A stretch of DNA of 64,000 nt from Corallococcus sp. AS-1-6 (GCF_020037015.1 NZ_JAIQDE010000005.1:1-64000), one strand, 5' to 3'; counted from the stretch's first letter, positions 17,335 through 26,737 are shown. Program-made: numbers and translations. Notes: generated by a model from the sequence alone, not told the origin.

Positions 17335-20300
17335 TCAGGACTCCTTGATGAGCTGGTGCACCTGGGCGAGTTCGGCCTCCAGCAGCCGCTCGAGCTCCAG
17401 GTCGGAAGGCAGGGCCGCGTCAGCGGGCACGGGCACGGGCACGGGCGCTGGCGCGACTGCGCGCGCCGGGGCGGACCGGGCCGCTGGCGCGGACGAGGCC
17501 TGGCTCAGGACGAAGGCCGTCAGCGCCTCCACCGTGGGGTGGTTCCAGAGCGCGGTGGCGGAGAGCCGGATGCCGGTGCGCGCCTCGATGCGGTTGCGCA
17601 GCTCCAGCGACATGACGGAGTCCATGCCCAGCGTGCGCAGCGGCTGATCCACGGGGACCCGCGCCGGGGCCAGCTTGAGCACCGTGGCCACCACCTGCCG
17701 CAGCTCGTCCTCGGCGCGCGCCCGCCGCCGAGACGGCTCCAGCGCGCCCAGCTCGTCGAGCAGCGTCCGGGACGCGGCGGCGACCGGGCGGGACTCGTCA
17801 CTCCGGGCGGCGGCGGGCCGCGCCACGTCGAGCGCGCGGACCTTCAGCCCGTCGACGTGGAACAGGGGCTCGCCCGCGTCGGTGAACGCCACCACGTCCA
17901 CGAGGAACACCGGGCCCTCATCGCCCGAGCGGCGCCGCGCGTGGACGTGGAAGGGCCCCTCCGGGAGGCGGTGGAGCGAGAACCCGTCCACCCCGACGCT
18001 GATGAGCTGCCGGCCCCGGAACACGAGGCTGGGCGGCAGCGTGGCGATGGAGAGCTGGAGCGCGGAGTCGATGCAGGCCACCTGGGCCAGCTCCGGGTCC
18101 ACGGAGGCCGGGGGCGGCAGGACGCGCCCCAGCGCCTGCGCCTCGCGGGACCAGACGCAGTCCACGCCACGGAAGGCGGCGCGGTACTCCAGCCCGCAGC
18201 CCGCCAGCAGCTCGTAGTACCGCACCGAGTCCAGCAGCATCGCCGCGGAGCCGCGCAGCGAGTCCCGGAGCGCCAGCGCCTCCTGCGCCCGCTCGCGTCC
18301 CACCGCCGGCGCCGGCCCCGTGTCCACCAGCGCCCGCGCGTGGGGCACCCACGTGCGGCCCTCGCCCTGGGAGAACACCTGGAGCTCGCGCTGCGAGTCG
18401 CGCACGGAGAGCACGGTCTGCACGCGCGGCGCGGACTCGGAGCCCTGGCCCAGGACCAGCGGCTGCGGGAAGGCGATGTCCCGCAGCGCCACGGGCGCGG
18501 TCCCCAGCGCCTCCTTCGCGGCACGCAGCGCCATGGACAGGAAGACGGCGCCGGGGACCACGGCGTCACCGGCGACGCGGTGGTCGGCGAGGAAGCCGGA
18601 CACGTCCGCGCCCCACTCCGCCTGCCAGTGGTTCAGCCGAGGCTCCACGGCGGACGGGAAGTGGCTGCCCAAAAGTCCCTCGCCGCTCGGACGGCTGGCG
18701 GCGACGGGGGCGCGCACCGCGGGAGCGGGCTCCAGCCAGAAGCGCTCGCGCTGCCAGGGGTAGGAGGGCAGCGGCACACCGGGGCGCCCCGCGCGGGTGA
18801 TGGCGCTCCAGGCAGGCTCCAGGCCTCGCGTGTAGAGCGCCGCCAGGGAGCGCAGCAGCGTCTCGCGCTCGGACTCGTTGCGCCGGAGCGACGGCAGCAC
18901 CTCGCCCGGCTGGTCCACGTCGGCCAGCTCCTGCTCCACGGCGGGCAGCAGGATGGGATGCGGGCTCATCTCGATGAAGACGTCGTGCCCCGCCGCGCGC
19001 GCGCGCCGGACCGCCGAGGCGAAGAGGACGGGGTCGCGCAGGTTGCGCACCCAGTAGCCCGCGTCGAAGTCGCGGCCGTCCGTCACCGCGTCCAGGACCG
19101 TGGAGTGGATGGGCACCGCGGACGGCGAGGGCCGGACGTCCGCCAGCACCTCCAGCAGCTCGCCCTTCAGCGCGTCCATCTGCGGGCTGTGGGAGGCGAC
19201 ATCCACCTTGACCCAGCGCCAGAACACGCCGCGGGCCTGGAGCGCCTGGGAGATGACCTCCAGCGCCTGCGGCTGGCCCGACAGCACGGTGGAGCGGGAG
19301 CTGTTGCTCACGGCCACGGCGACCTGCGCCTCGTGGCCGCGCAGGACCTCCCGGGCCTCGTCCAGCGTGAGCTCCGCGGCGAGCATGGCGCCCTGCCCGC
19401 TCACCCGGCGCAGCAGTTGGCTGCGGCGGCAGATGATCCGCGCCGCGTCCGCCAGGTCCAGCGCGCCCGCGACATACGCCGCCGCGACCTCGCCCATGCT
19501 GTGGCCGATGACCGCCTTCGGCCGCACGCCCCAGGAGCGCCAGAGCGCGGCCAGCGCCGCCTCCACGGCGAAGAGCACCGGCTGCACCACGTCCACCCGG
19601 GCCATCCGGGACGCGGACTCGGACGCCTCCAGCTCCTCCAGCACGGACCAGCCGGTGAGCGCGTGGATGGCGGCGTCGCACCGCCCCAGCTCCGCGCGGA
19701 AGGCCGGCTCGTCGCGCAGGAGCTGCCGCGCCATCCCGTGCCACTGCGAGCCCTGCCCCGGGAAGACGAACACCACCGAGGGCGCCTTCGCGAGCGCCGG
19801 GGTCACCAGCCGCTCATGGGGTTCCCCCCGGGCGTACGCGTCCAGCGCCTGGGCCAGGTCCTCCCCGCCGCGCGCAACCACCGCCAGCCGCTCCGCGTGG
19901 TGCGTCCGGCGCAGCGCGGCCGTGGCGGCGACGGCCTCCGCCTGCGTCCAGGGCGCCTGGCGAAGCGCCCCGGCCACGCGCGCCGCCAGCTCCCGGAGCG
20001 CCTGCGGGGTGTGGGCGGACAGCGGCACCAGCGCGTCGCGGGCGGCGGAGGGGGCCGCCCCCGCGCATCCCAGCCGGAACAGCGTGGCGCGCGCTTCGTA
20101 CAGGGCCAGCCGCTCGTCCTCGTCCCGCGTGGTGGACGGAAGGACGACAGGCGGTGGCTGCCGGGTCTCGGCGGCCTGCTGCAGGGCGCCCACCAGCACC
20201 GGGTGCGGGCTGAGCTCCACCAGCGCGTCCACGCCGTCGGCCACCAGCGACTCGAGCACCGGGGCCAGCCACACCGGCGTGCGCAGGTTCTGGCCGAAGT

Positions 20301-22884
20301 AGCGCCCGTCCACCTCCGGCCCCTCCATCCGCCGCCGCAGCGCGGTGGAGATCATCGGCAGGCGCGCGGGCTTCGGACGGAGCCCGGCGAGCACCGCCTC
20401 CAGCTCCGGGAGGATGTCGTCGATCTGCGGGCTGTGCGCGGCGACGTTCACGCGGATCCGCGCGCACAGCTCCTTGCGGCGCTTCAGCTCCGCGAGCAGC
20501 GCGTCGAGCGCGGCCGGGTCTCCCGACAGCACGGTGGACCGGGGGCCGTTGTGGCCGGCCAGCACCACCGCCCCGCCCGTGGCCTCCAGGAGCCCGCTCA
20601 GCGCGTCCGGCGGCAGGTTGACCACGGCCATGCCGCCCTTGTCCGCCAGCAGCTTCTGCAGGCGGCTGTAGTGGTGGATGACGAGCGCCGCCTCCTCCAG
20701 GTCCAGGATGCCCGCGATGTGCGCGGCGGCGATCTCCCCCAGGCTGTGCCCCACGACGACGTCCGGGGTGATGCCCCAGGCGCGCCACTGCTCCACCAGG
20801 GCCACCTGGAACGCGAAGAGCAGCGGCTGCACCACGTCCACGTCGTCGTAGCGGGCGACGCCCTCCGCCTTGAACAGCTCCTCCCGGAGCGACTGGCCGG
20901 AGTGGACCGCCAGGGCCGCGTCCACGCGCTCGAAGGCCGCGCGGAAGGCGCCCTCCGTGAGCAGCATGCGGCGGCCCATGCCCACCCACTGGCCGCCCTG
21001 CGGGGCGCAGACGAAGGCCACCTTCGGAGGCCGGCCGGACGCCGTCCCCAGCGTCACCGTCCCCGCCACGCCGTCCAGGAACGCGCGCAGGCGCGACTCC
21101 AGCTCGCCCGGGGTGCGCACGCACACGGTGAGCCGGTCCGGGCCGGAGGCCTCCGGCGCCAGCGTGGCCTGGAGCGCGTCGATCGGCCCCCCGGTCCCCA
21201 GTGCCTCCAGCGCGCGGCGGGCCTCGGCCTTCAGGCCCTCCGCTCCGGACGCCGCCAGCCCCACCCAGGCGAGCCGCGGCGGCGGGGCCTCTTGGATGAC
21301 GACGTGGGCGTTGGTGCCGCCCCAGCCGAACGCGCTGACGCCCGCCACGGCCGGCCCGTCCTGCACGGGCCACGCGCGCGTCTCCCGCGAGACCTCCAGC
21401 CGGAGCGCCTCGAAGGGGATGAGCGGGTTGGGCCGCGTGAAGTGGAGGCTGGGCACCACCGTGCGCCGCTCGACGCACAGGCAGGCCTTGAGGAAGCCGG
21501 CGATGCCCGCGGCCCCCTCCAGGTGACCGATGTTGGTCTTCACCGAGCCGATGAGCAGCGGCGGACCCTCCCCGCGCGCCTTCGCGAACACGGCCCCGAG
21601 CGCGCCCGCCTCGATGGGGTCGCCCAGCGCCGTCCCCGTGCCGTGCGTCTCCACGTAGCCCACCGCGCCGGGCGCCACGCCCGAGCGCGCGTGGACCTGC
21701 CGCACGAGCTTCTCCTGGGCCTCCGGGTTGGGCGCCGTGAGGCCGTTGCTCGGCCCGTCGTTGTTGCTGCCCGTCGCACGGATGACACAGCGGACGGTGT
21801 CGCCCGCGGCGAGCGCGGCGGAGAGCGGCTTGAGGACCACCACGCCCCCGCCCTCCCCGCGTCCGAAGCCGTCCGCGCTCGCGTCGAACGCCTTGCACAC
21901 GCCGTCCGGCGACAGGCCGCCGAAGCGCGACAGCGCCACCATGGTGTGCGGCGAGGCCATCACGCTGACGCCGCCGACGATGGCGGTGGTGCTCTCCCCG
22001 GCCCACAGGCTCTGGCAGGCCAGGTGCACCGCCACCAGCGACGACGAGCACGCCGTGTCGATGACGAGGCTGGGCCCCTGGAGGCCCAGCACGTACGACA
22101 GCCGGTTGGCGACCATGTTGAGCGCCTGCCCGGTGGCCGTGTGCGGCGTGATGCGCTCCGGCTGCGCGCCGCCCAGCTCCGCGTAGTCCCGCCAGATGGC
22201 GCCGACGAACACGCCCGTCGCCGTCGCGTGCAGCTCCCTCGGGACGATGCCCGCGTCCTCGAGCGCCTCCCACGCCAGCTCCAGGAACAGGCGCTGCTGC
22301 GGATCCATCTCCGCCGCCTCGCGAGGGGAGATGCCGAAGAACAGCGGATCGAACCCCGCGATGTCCGGCAGGAACCCGGCGCGGCGCGGCACCGGCGCGC
22401 TGCCTCCGCCGCGATCCGCCTGCTGCAGCCGTCCGTCCGTCCAGCGCCCGGCGGGGACCTCCGACACCGCGTCGCGGCCGGTGCGCAGCAGCTCCCAGAA
22501 CGCCGTGAGGTCCGGCGCGCCCGGAAGGCGGCAGGCCATGCCCACCACCGCGATCGGCTCGTCGCGGGCCACGGAAGGCCCTGAGGCCTCCACCGGAGCC
22601 GCGGCGTCCGCGTCACCCGTGGCCAGGTGCCGCAGCAGCGCGTCCACGCTGGCGTGGCGCCAGAAGACCGTGGGGGAAACTTCGCGTCCCGCCAGCTCCG
22701 ATAACGCCCGTCCGAGCGACACCGCGCCCAGCGAGTCCAGCCCGTAGTGGCTGAAGGGCCGTCGCGCATCCACCTGCTCGGGCGACAGGCCGTTGCGGCG
22801 CGCCAATGCCTCCAGCAGGTGGGACCTGATCGCGGACAGCACGGACGCTTCCGTCACAGGAGCAGAGATCGTCGGCGCACCCAA
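17335..22884 (-). CDS. PKS: ACP-KS-AT-AT-DH-ACP (split loading module)
   Basis: This protein has 1849 residues and starts at a TTG (22882-22884) with AGGGGGA about 6 bases upstream. Order: ACP (Ser51), KS (108-530; Cys279, His414, His454), first AT (621-930; Ser714 in GHSLG, VAAH at 814), second AT (1036-1345; Ser1129 in GHSMG, VASH at 1229), DH (1403-1680; His1435, Gly1439, Pro1444, Asp1606, Gln1610) and ACP (Ser1756). An N-terminal ACP followed by KS and two ATs is the split loading module known from soraphen, stigmatellin and myxothiazol. There the first AT loads the starter and the second the extender. Both ATs carry VDVVQ upstream of the Ser, a methylmalonyl-type signature. DH looks intact although no KR is present. 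This protein should begin the assembly line. Confidence 0.92.
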   Translation of the reverse strand: MGAPTISAPVTEASVLSAIRSHLLEALARRNGLSPEQVDARRPFSHYGLDSLGAVSLGRALSELAGREVSPTVFWRHASVDALLRHLATGDADAAAPVEASGPSVARDEPIAVVGMACRLPGAPDLTAFWELLRTGRDAVSEVPAGRWTDGRLQQADRGGGSAPVPRRAGFLPDIAGFDPLFFGISPREAAEMDPQQRLFLELAWEALEDAGIVPRELHATATGVFVGAIWRDYAELGGAQPERITPHTATGQALNMVANRLSYVLGLQGPSLVIDTACSSSLVAVHLACQSLWAGESTTAIVGGVSVMASPHTMVALSRFGGLSPDGVCKAFDASADGFGRGEGGGVVVLKPLSAALAAGDTVRCVIRATGSNNDGPSNGLTAPNPEAQEKLVRQVHARSGVAPGAVGYVETHGTGTALGDPIEAGALGAVFAKARGEGPPLLIGSVKTNIGHLEGAAGIAGFLKACLCVERRTVVPSLHFTRPNPLIPFEALRLEVSRETRAWPVQDGPAVAGVSAFGWGGTNAHVVIQEAPPPRLAWVGLAASGAEGLKAEARRALEALGTGGPIDALQATLAPEASGPDRLTVCVRTPGELESRLRAFLDGVAGTVTLGTASGRPPKVAFVCAPQGGQWVGMGRRMLLTEGAFRAAFERVDAALAVHSGQSLREELFKAEGVARYDDVDVVQPLLFAFQVALVEQWRAWGITPDVVVGHSLGEIAAAHIAGILDLEEAALVIHHYSRLQKLLADKGGMAVVNLPPDALSGLLEATGGAVVLAGHNGPRSTVLSGDPAALDALLAELKRRKELCARIRVNVAAHSPQIDDILPELEAVLAGLRPKPARLPMISTALRRRMEGPEVDGRYFGQNLRTPVWLAPVLESLVADGVDALVELSPHPVLVGALQQAAETRQPPPVVLPSTTRDEDERLALYEARATLFRLGCAGAAPSAARDALVPLSAHTPQALRELAARVAGALRQAPWTQAEAVAATAALRRTHHAERLAVVARGGEDLAQALDAYARGEPHERLVTPALAKAPSVVFVFPGQGSQWHGMARQLLRDEPAFRAELGRCDAAIHALTGWSVLEELEASESASRMARVDVVQPVLFAVEAALAALWRSWGVRPKAVIGHSMGEVAAAYVAGALDLADAARIICRRSQLLRRVSGQGAMLAAELTLDEAREVLRGHEAQVAVAVSNSSRSTVLSGQPQALEVISQALQARGVFWRWVKVDVASHSPQMDALKGELLEVLADVRPSPSAVPIHSTVLDAVTDGRDFDAGYWVRNLRDPVLFASAVRRARAAGHDVFIEMSPHPILLPAVEQELADVDQPGEVLPSLRRNESERETLLRSLAALYTRGLEPAWSAITRAGRPGVPLPSYPWQRERFWLEPAPAVRAPVAASRPSGEGLLGSHFPSAVEPRLNHWQAEWGADVSGFLADHRVAGDAVVPGAVFLSMALRAAKEALGTAPVALRDIAFPQPLVLGQGSESAPRVQTVLSVRDSQRELQVFSQGEGRTWVPHARALVDTGPAPAVGRERAQEALALRDSLRGSAAMLLDSVRYYELLAGCGLEYRAAFRGVDCVWSREAQALGRVLPPPASVDPELAQVACIDSALQLSIATLPPSLVFRGRQLISVGVDGFSLHRLPEGPFHVHARRRSGDEGPVFLVDVVAFTDAGEPLFHVDGLKVRALDVARPAAARSDESRPVAAASRTLLDELGALEPSRRRARAEDELRQVVATVLKLAPARVPVDQPLRTLGMDSVMSLELRNRIEARTGIRLSATALWNHPTVEALTAFVLSQASSAPAARSAPARAVAPAPVPVPVPADAALPSDLELERLLEAELAQVHQLIKES

Positions 22885-23090
22885 GGCAGTTCCCCCTGTC
22901 AGCCCTTCCCCAAGGGCCCGGTTTCCACGTCAGCGCAGGGCAGACCCCCGCCCGCGCCTGATGCAACTCAAGACACGACAAGACCGTCACCGCGAACGCG
23001 GACTCGCGCGCCAGCACGCAAGGGCCTGGGCGCGAAACATCGGATGTATGGGAGAAAGCCCTGAGACTTGAGGCCCCAGGGCCCCGGGCA
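22885..23090. promoter_or_regulatory. Leader region of the PKS cluster
   Basis: These 206 bases separate the AhpD-like gene from PKS1 on the same strand. The only clear element is the PKS1 ribosome site (AGGGGGA on the minus strand). Imperfect GC-rich inverted repeats lie just after the upstream stop (around 23060-23085) and could form a weak terminator. I see no convincing -35/-10 pair, so the PKS promoter is placed here only because it is the nearest gap. Confidence 0.35.
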
Positions 23091-23663
23091 CTACGCCTGG
23101 CGCGCCGCTCCGGACGGGCGGGTCCACTCGAATTCCTTGAGCGCCGGCTCCAGCTCCACGCCGCCCAGGTGGTTCGCGTAGTTCACCAGCACCTGCTGGG
23201 AGAGGGCGAGGATGACGTCGAGCGCGTTGGCGCTCGTGAAGCCCTGGGCCGTGAACCGGCTCCAGAGGTCGTCTCCCACGTACCCCTTCTCACGGACCAC
23301 CGTCCGGGTGAACTCCGCGAGCACCTCCAGCCGCGGATCCGGCAGCGTCGTCCCCGACCGGACCGCGGCCACGAGCGCATCCGGGACCTTGAGCTTGCGA
23401 CACAAGAAGCTGTGGAAGGCCATGCAGTACGCACAGTCGTTCTCCCAGCCGATGGTCATGATGACCACCTCGCGCTCCACGGCGCCCAGGGAGGACTGGG
23501 CCAGCAGCGGCCCCATCTGCGCGAAGGCCTGCGTGACGCCCGGCGACTCAGCGATGAGCCCCAGCAGGTTCGAACGGAAACCGGCGGACTTCTCCACCGC
23601 GGCCAGCACCGGACGGGACTGCTCCGGAGCGCTCTCAATCGTATGAATCGTCAGTCGCCCCAA
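23091..23663 (-). CDS. AhpD-like carboxymuconolactone decarboxylase family protein
   Basis: The protein has 190 residues. The start is a TTG at 23661-23663 with GGGGAG about 8 bases upstream on the minus strand; the nearby ATG is out of frame. It contains the AhpD signature E-x11-C-x2-C-x3-H (Glu65, Cys77, Cys80, His84 in CAYCMAFH). The signature implies a thiol-based peroxidase or reductase of the AhpD/CMD superfamily acting in the cytoplasm. It is divergent from a second AhpD-like gene at 23942, with which it shares an AT-rich promoter region. It lies upstream of PKS1 on the same strand, but the 206-base gap and its redox role make membership of that cluster doubtful. Confidence 0.85.
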   Translation of the reverse strand: MGRLTIHTIESAPEQSRPVLAAVEKSAGFRSNLLGLIAESPGVTQAFAQMGPLLAQSSLGAVEREVVIMTIGWENDCAYCMAFHSFLCRKLKVPDALVAAVRSGTTLPDPRLEVLAEFTRTVVREKGYVGDDLWSRFTAQGFTSANALDVILALSQQVLVNYANHLGGVELEPALKEFEWTRPSGAARQA

Positions 23664-23941
23664 GACTCATTCTCCCCAAAACTTGGAATGCTGGATTCAT
23701 TTGACAATGCCACCGCAAGACAGGCGTTTCAACAAATAATCACATGCATCCAAATTTTCTCTTGCGCATTTCGCGCCGGATTTATGGGGGATTTTTTGCA
23801 TGATTATTGCCTTTGAAATCACCAACAATTTCAGCGGCTTATGAATATTTCGGAAGAATCGACAGGTTCGGCGTAACACCGGCCTGGGGTCGCGACCTTA
23901 ATCACTGGCAAGCCGCAATCATGCGGCCTCAGGAGTTCTCA
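23664..23941. promoter_or_regulatory. AT-rich divergent promoter region
   Basis: This 278-base gap between the two divergent AhpD-like genes is much richer in A and T than the rest of the window, notably 23725-23860 with runs such as GGGGGATTTTTTGCATG. On the minus strand TTGAAA (23728-23733), 17 bases and CATTGT form a possible sigma-70-type promoter for the 23663 gene. On the plus strand CAGGAG ends about 8 bases before the ATG at 23942. No operator was identified. Confidence 0.4.
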
Positions 23942-24493
23942 ATGTCCCGTCTGAACCTTGTCGACCTTTCGCACGCCACGCTCAAACCCATCAAGGAGAA
24001 GCTGGGCGCCAACCTGCCTCCGCCGGTCCGGGTGCTGGCCAATTCGCCCGCGGCGATGAGCGCCTTCTTCGCGCTGCACGGAACGCTGGGCCAGGGGCAG
24101 TTGACGCCGCGCGTCCGTGAGCAGATCGCGCTCGCGGTGGGCAACGCGCAGGGCTGCCGCTACTGCGTCTCGCACCACACCCAGTTGGGCCGCAAGACGG
24201 GCCTCTCCGATCAGGAGCTGGATCTGGCGCGCTCCGGCAAGGCGCCGGACGCCAAGGTGGAGGCGGCGCTCCAGTTCTCCCGGCAGATCGCGGCGCGTCG
24301 CGGCGCGGTGACGGACGCGGAGCTGGCGGCGGTGCGTGCCGCGGGCTGGACCGACGGTGACGTGGTGGAGATCCTGGCGCAGGTCGTCGCCACCACCTTC
24401 GGCAACTACCTCAACCACCTGGCCCAGACGGAGATCGACATCCCGCCCGTGGACCTGGTCCCCGCGGCGGTCATCGACGGAATCCACGCGTGA
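23942..24493 (+). CDS. AhpD-family alkylhydroperoxidase-like protein
   Basis: The protein has 183 residues. The start is the ATG at 23942 behind CAGGAG. The complete AhpD signature is present: Glu60, Cys72, Cys75 and His79 (E-x11-CRYC-x3-H). AhpD proteins use this Cys pair to reduce peroxides or to re-reduce AhpC. The GTG of the redoxin gene at 24490 overlaps this stop as GTGA. The two are therefore translationally coupled and probably work as a disulfide-exchange pair, which is an inference from context. It is distinct in sequence from the divergent AhpD-like protein, so this is not a recent tandem duplication. Confidence 0.87.
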   Translation: MSRLNLVDLSHATLKPIKEKLGANLPPPVRVLANSPAAMSAFFALHGTLGQGQLTPRVREQIALAVGNAQGCRYCVSHHTQLGRKTGLSDQELDLARSGKAPDAKVEAALQFSRQIAARRGAVTDAELAAVRAAGWTDGDVVEILAQVVATTFGNYLNHLAQTEIDIPPVDLVPAAVIDGIHA

Positions 24494-24966
24494 CAGCGAC
24501 CTTCGAGCCCGGGGCCCACTTTCCCGACCTGGAGCTGCGGGACGGGACGGGCAAGCCCACGCGGCTGGGCGAGGCCATGGGCGGCGAGGCGGCGGTGGTG
24601 TTCTTCCTCCGCAACGCCGCCTGTCCGGTGTGCCGCAACCACTTGAAGACGCTGGCGAAGCGCCAGGGTGACATCGCGGCGAACCGGGCGAAGGTGATCT
24701 CGGTCATCCCGGATGGGCCCGAGGAGGCGCGAGAGCTGGCCACGTGGTTGGGGCTGCCGGTCCCGGTGCTGACCAGCGGGACGGGCACGCACGCGGAAGC
24801 GGGCCTGGAGCCGATCCTCTGGGGCAAGCTGCAGCCCAGCGGCACCGTGCTGCTGGCTCCCTCCCGGCAGGTCGTCTACGGGAGGCAGTCCGCCCTCCCG
24901 CCGCTGGGCTTCAACGAGAAGGAGCTGATGGCCGCGCTCGCGCGTGGAGCGCATCGCCCGGATTAG
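24490..24966 (+). CDS. Redoxin (AhpC/TSA-like thioredoxin fold)
   Basis: The protein has 158 residues and starts at a GTG that overlaps the AhpD-like stop. The N-terminus (PGAHFPDLELRDGTGKPTRL) and the strand VVFFLRNAACPVCRNHL are typical of AhpC/TSA-type redoxins, with the active site CPVC at Cys45 and Cys48. The classic peroxiredoxin PxxxTxxC is not present, so a thioredoxin-like disulfide role is as likely as direct peroxide reduction. It lacks a signal peptide and should be cytoplasmic. With the upstream AhpD partner it forms a two-gene operon, which is followed by a GC-rich hairpin. Confidence 0.82.
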   Translation: MTATFEPGAHFPDLELRDGTGKPTRLGEAMGGEAAVVFFLRNAACPVCRNHLKTLAKRQGDIAANRAKVISVIPDGPEEARELATWLGLPVPVLTSGTGTHAEAGLEPILWGKLQPSGTVLLAPSRQVVYGRQSALPPLGFNEKELMAALARGAHRPD

Positions 24967-25010
24967 ACGAGGGCGCACGTCTTCATGCGTCATCCGGGTC
25001 TTCCGGCCTT

Positions 25011-25039
25011 CCCCTTTCGGCGGCTTCCGCCGAAGGGGG
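25011..25039 (+). terminator. Hairpin after the redoxin gene
   Basis: CCCCTTTCGGCGG at 25011-25023 is followed three bases later by CCGCCGAAGGGG. This gives a stem of 12 or more pairs, 44 bases after the redoxin stop. No T-run follows, so it is either a weak or Rho-assisted terminator or a structure in the leader of the sigma factor gene that starts 16 bases later. Confidence 0.5.
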
Positions 25040-25055
25040 TTAGGATGGCGGAGCC

Positions 25056-25697
25056 ATGCCTGATGACAGTCCCCCGGATGCCGCCGCCGAGCGCGCCCAG
25101 TTCCTCTCCTGGATCACCCTGCTCGTCCATCAGCACCGAGCGCGCCTGGTGACGAGCGCGAGGCGCCGGGGTCTGCCTCCCGAGGACGCGCTCGACTGCG
25201 TCCAGGACGCGTTCGTCACCTTCCTGCGGATGCCGGAGGCCACGACCCTGCCGGCCCGCTCCAGCGAGGTCGGGCGCCTGCTGTCGACGCTGGTGGCCCA
25301 CGCCGCGCTGAACCAGCGGCGCAAGCTGGCGCGCCGGGCGCTGCCGACCGAGTTCGAGCTGTCCGAGGTGGCCTCGGACCTGCCCTCGGCGGACACGCTG
25401 GTGGCGGAGGCGGAGGCGCGGGTGAGCCTGGTGCGCTGTGTCCAGCAGCTTTCGCAGATGCAGCAGGCGGTCATCCGGCTCCGGCTCCTGGACGAGCGTC
25501 CAGGCGAAGAGGTCTCCACGCTGCTGGAGATCTCTCCGGAGAATGCCCGCATCCTGTTGTTCCGCGCGCGCCAGCGCCTGCGGGAGTGCCTGGTGCTGGC
25601 GATGAAGGACCCGGGGCCGCCCGACATGGCCGCCGCGGAGACCGCGCCGCGCTCCCTGCAGGACACCGCCGGGGATCCGCGCCTCCGGCACTCCTGA
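25056..25697 (+). CDS. ECF-like RNA polymerase sigma factor
   Basis: The protein has 213 residues. A region-2-like helix set is at about 20-65 (HQHRARLVTSARRRGL and EDALDCVQDAFVTFLRMP). A region-4-like helix-turn-helix is at about 128-180 (LSQMQQAVIRLRLLDERPGE, then EISPENARILLFRARQRLRE). Region 3 is absent, which is the sigma-70 group IV (ECF) layout. The C-terminal 30 residues are Pro/Ala-rich and unconserved-looking. No anti-sigma factor gene is adjacent, since the next gene is convergent and encodes an oxygenase, so the inducing signal cannot be read from the context. Confidence 0.85.
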   Translation: MPDDSPPDAAAERAQFLSWITLLVHQHRARLVTSARRRGLPPEDALDCVQDAFVTFLRMPEATTLPARSSEVGRLLSTLVAHAALNQRRKLARRALPTEFELSEVASDLPSADTLVAEAEARVSLVRCVQQLSQMQQAVIRLRLLDERPGEEVSTLLEISPENARILLFRARQRLRECLVLAMKDPGPPDMAAAETAPRSLQDTAGDPRLRHS

Positions 25698-25704
25698 GCG
25701 GGCG

Positions 25705-26727
25705 CTACAGCACCTCCGCGCGCAGGTCGGGGAACACCTTCCCCACCTTGCCGAGCAGGTAGTCCCCATACGTGCCCTGGAAGGTGTGCACGCTCTGGCG
25801 GTCCCACCGCTCCGCCTGGTCATCCGCGCCCGCGTCCCTGAGCGCGGGTGAGTCGATGGCGGAAATCTCCGCCGTCCAGTCGGGGTCGAAGAAGAACGGC
25901 AGCGACAGCCGGTCGCGGCCGGCGCGGTTGAGCACCCGGTGCGGCGTGGAGCGGTACACGCCGCGCGTCATCCGGTCGAGCATGTCGCCGATGTTGCACA
26001 CGAACGCGTTCTCCACCGGAGGCGCGTCCACCCAGCGCGTGTGACCATCCTGGCGGGTCTTCACCTGAAGCCCGCCCGCGTCGTCCTGCTTGAGGATGGT
26101 GAGCACGCCGTAGTCGGTGTGCTCGCCCACGCCCCACACGGGCAGGCCCTGTGCGTCCACCTCCGGGCCCGGCGGGTAGTTGAAGATGCGGAACAGCACC
26201 GTGGGATCCGTCATGTACCGGGTGGCGAAGAAGTCCGCCTCCAGGTCCAGGCTGAGCGCGATGCCGGACATCAGCGAGTGTCCCAGCGACGTCAGCGCCG
26301 CCATGTACGCCAGCACCGCGCCACCCAGCCCCACCGGCTCGAGGGGGAACAGGTTCGGTCCGTGCAGCGGAGTGCCAGCGCGCACACGAGGATCATCCGG
26401 CGGCAGCTCCGTGCCGAAGTACAGCCCCTCCTTGCGGTCCGGCCGGCCCGAGGTGAGCTCCCCGCCCACGGGAAAGAAGCCCCGCCACGCCCTGCCCCCG
26501 AGCGCCATGCGCACGCGCTGCTTCTCCTCCTCCGGCCGCGCGAAGAAGTCCCGAGCCAGCGACTCCAACCGGGTCTGGAGTCCCAGGTCCACGCCGTGGC
26601 CCACGACGTAGAAGAAGCCGGTGTTCCTACAGGCCGAGCCCATGCGAGCGGCGACCTGCCTTCGGGCATGGGGGCTCGACGTGGGGTCGACGAGGGCCCG
26701 GACGTCGACGAGGGGCACGGTATCCAT
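25705..26727 (-). CDS. 2OG-Fe(II) oxygenase, isopenicillin N synthase family
   Basis: The protein has 340 residues starting at MDTVPLVDVRAL; the in-frame extension upstream runs into the regulator gene and is not used. The metal-binding facial triad is His203, Asp205 (GEHTDYG) and His263 (TPHRVLN), and the cosubstrate-binding RxS motif is Arg273 and Ser275 (DRLSLPFF). The N-terminal DIOX_N region is also present (GFFYVVGHGV). Relatives carry out hydroxylation, desaturation or ring closure on small molecules. It begins 10 bases after the stop of the GntR-type regulator, so the two form an operon in which the regulator probably controls this enzyme. The natural substrate is unknown. Confidence 0.88.
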   Translation of the reverse strand: MDTVPLVDVRALVDPTSSPHARRQVAARMGSACRNTGFFYVVGHGVDLGLQTRLESLARDFFARPEEEKQRVRMALGGRAWRGFFPVGGELTSGRPDRKEGLYFGTELPPDDPRVRAGTPLHGPNLFPLEPVGLGGAVLAYMAALTSLGHSLMSGIALSLDLEADFFATRYMTDPTVLFRIFNYPPGPEVDAQGLPVWGVGEHTDYGVLTILKQDDAGGLQVKTRQDGHTRWVDAPPVENAFVCNIGDMLDRMTRGVYRSTPHRVLNRAGRDRLSLPFFFDPDWTAEISAIDSPALRDAGADDQAERWDRQSVHTFQGTYGDYLLGKVGKVFPDLRAEVL

Positions 26728-26737
26728 GGCGCGAACT

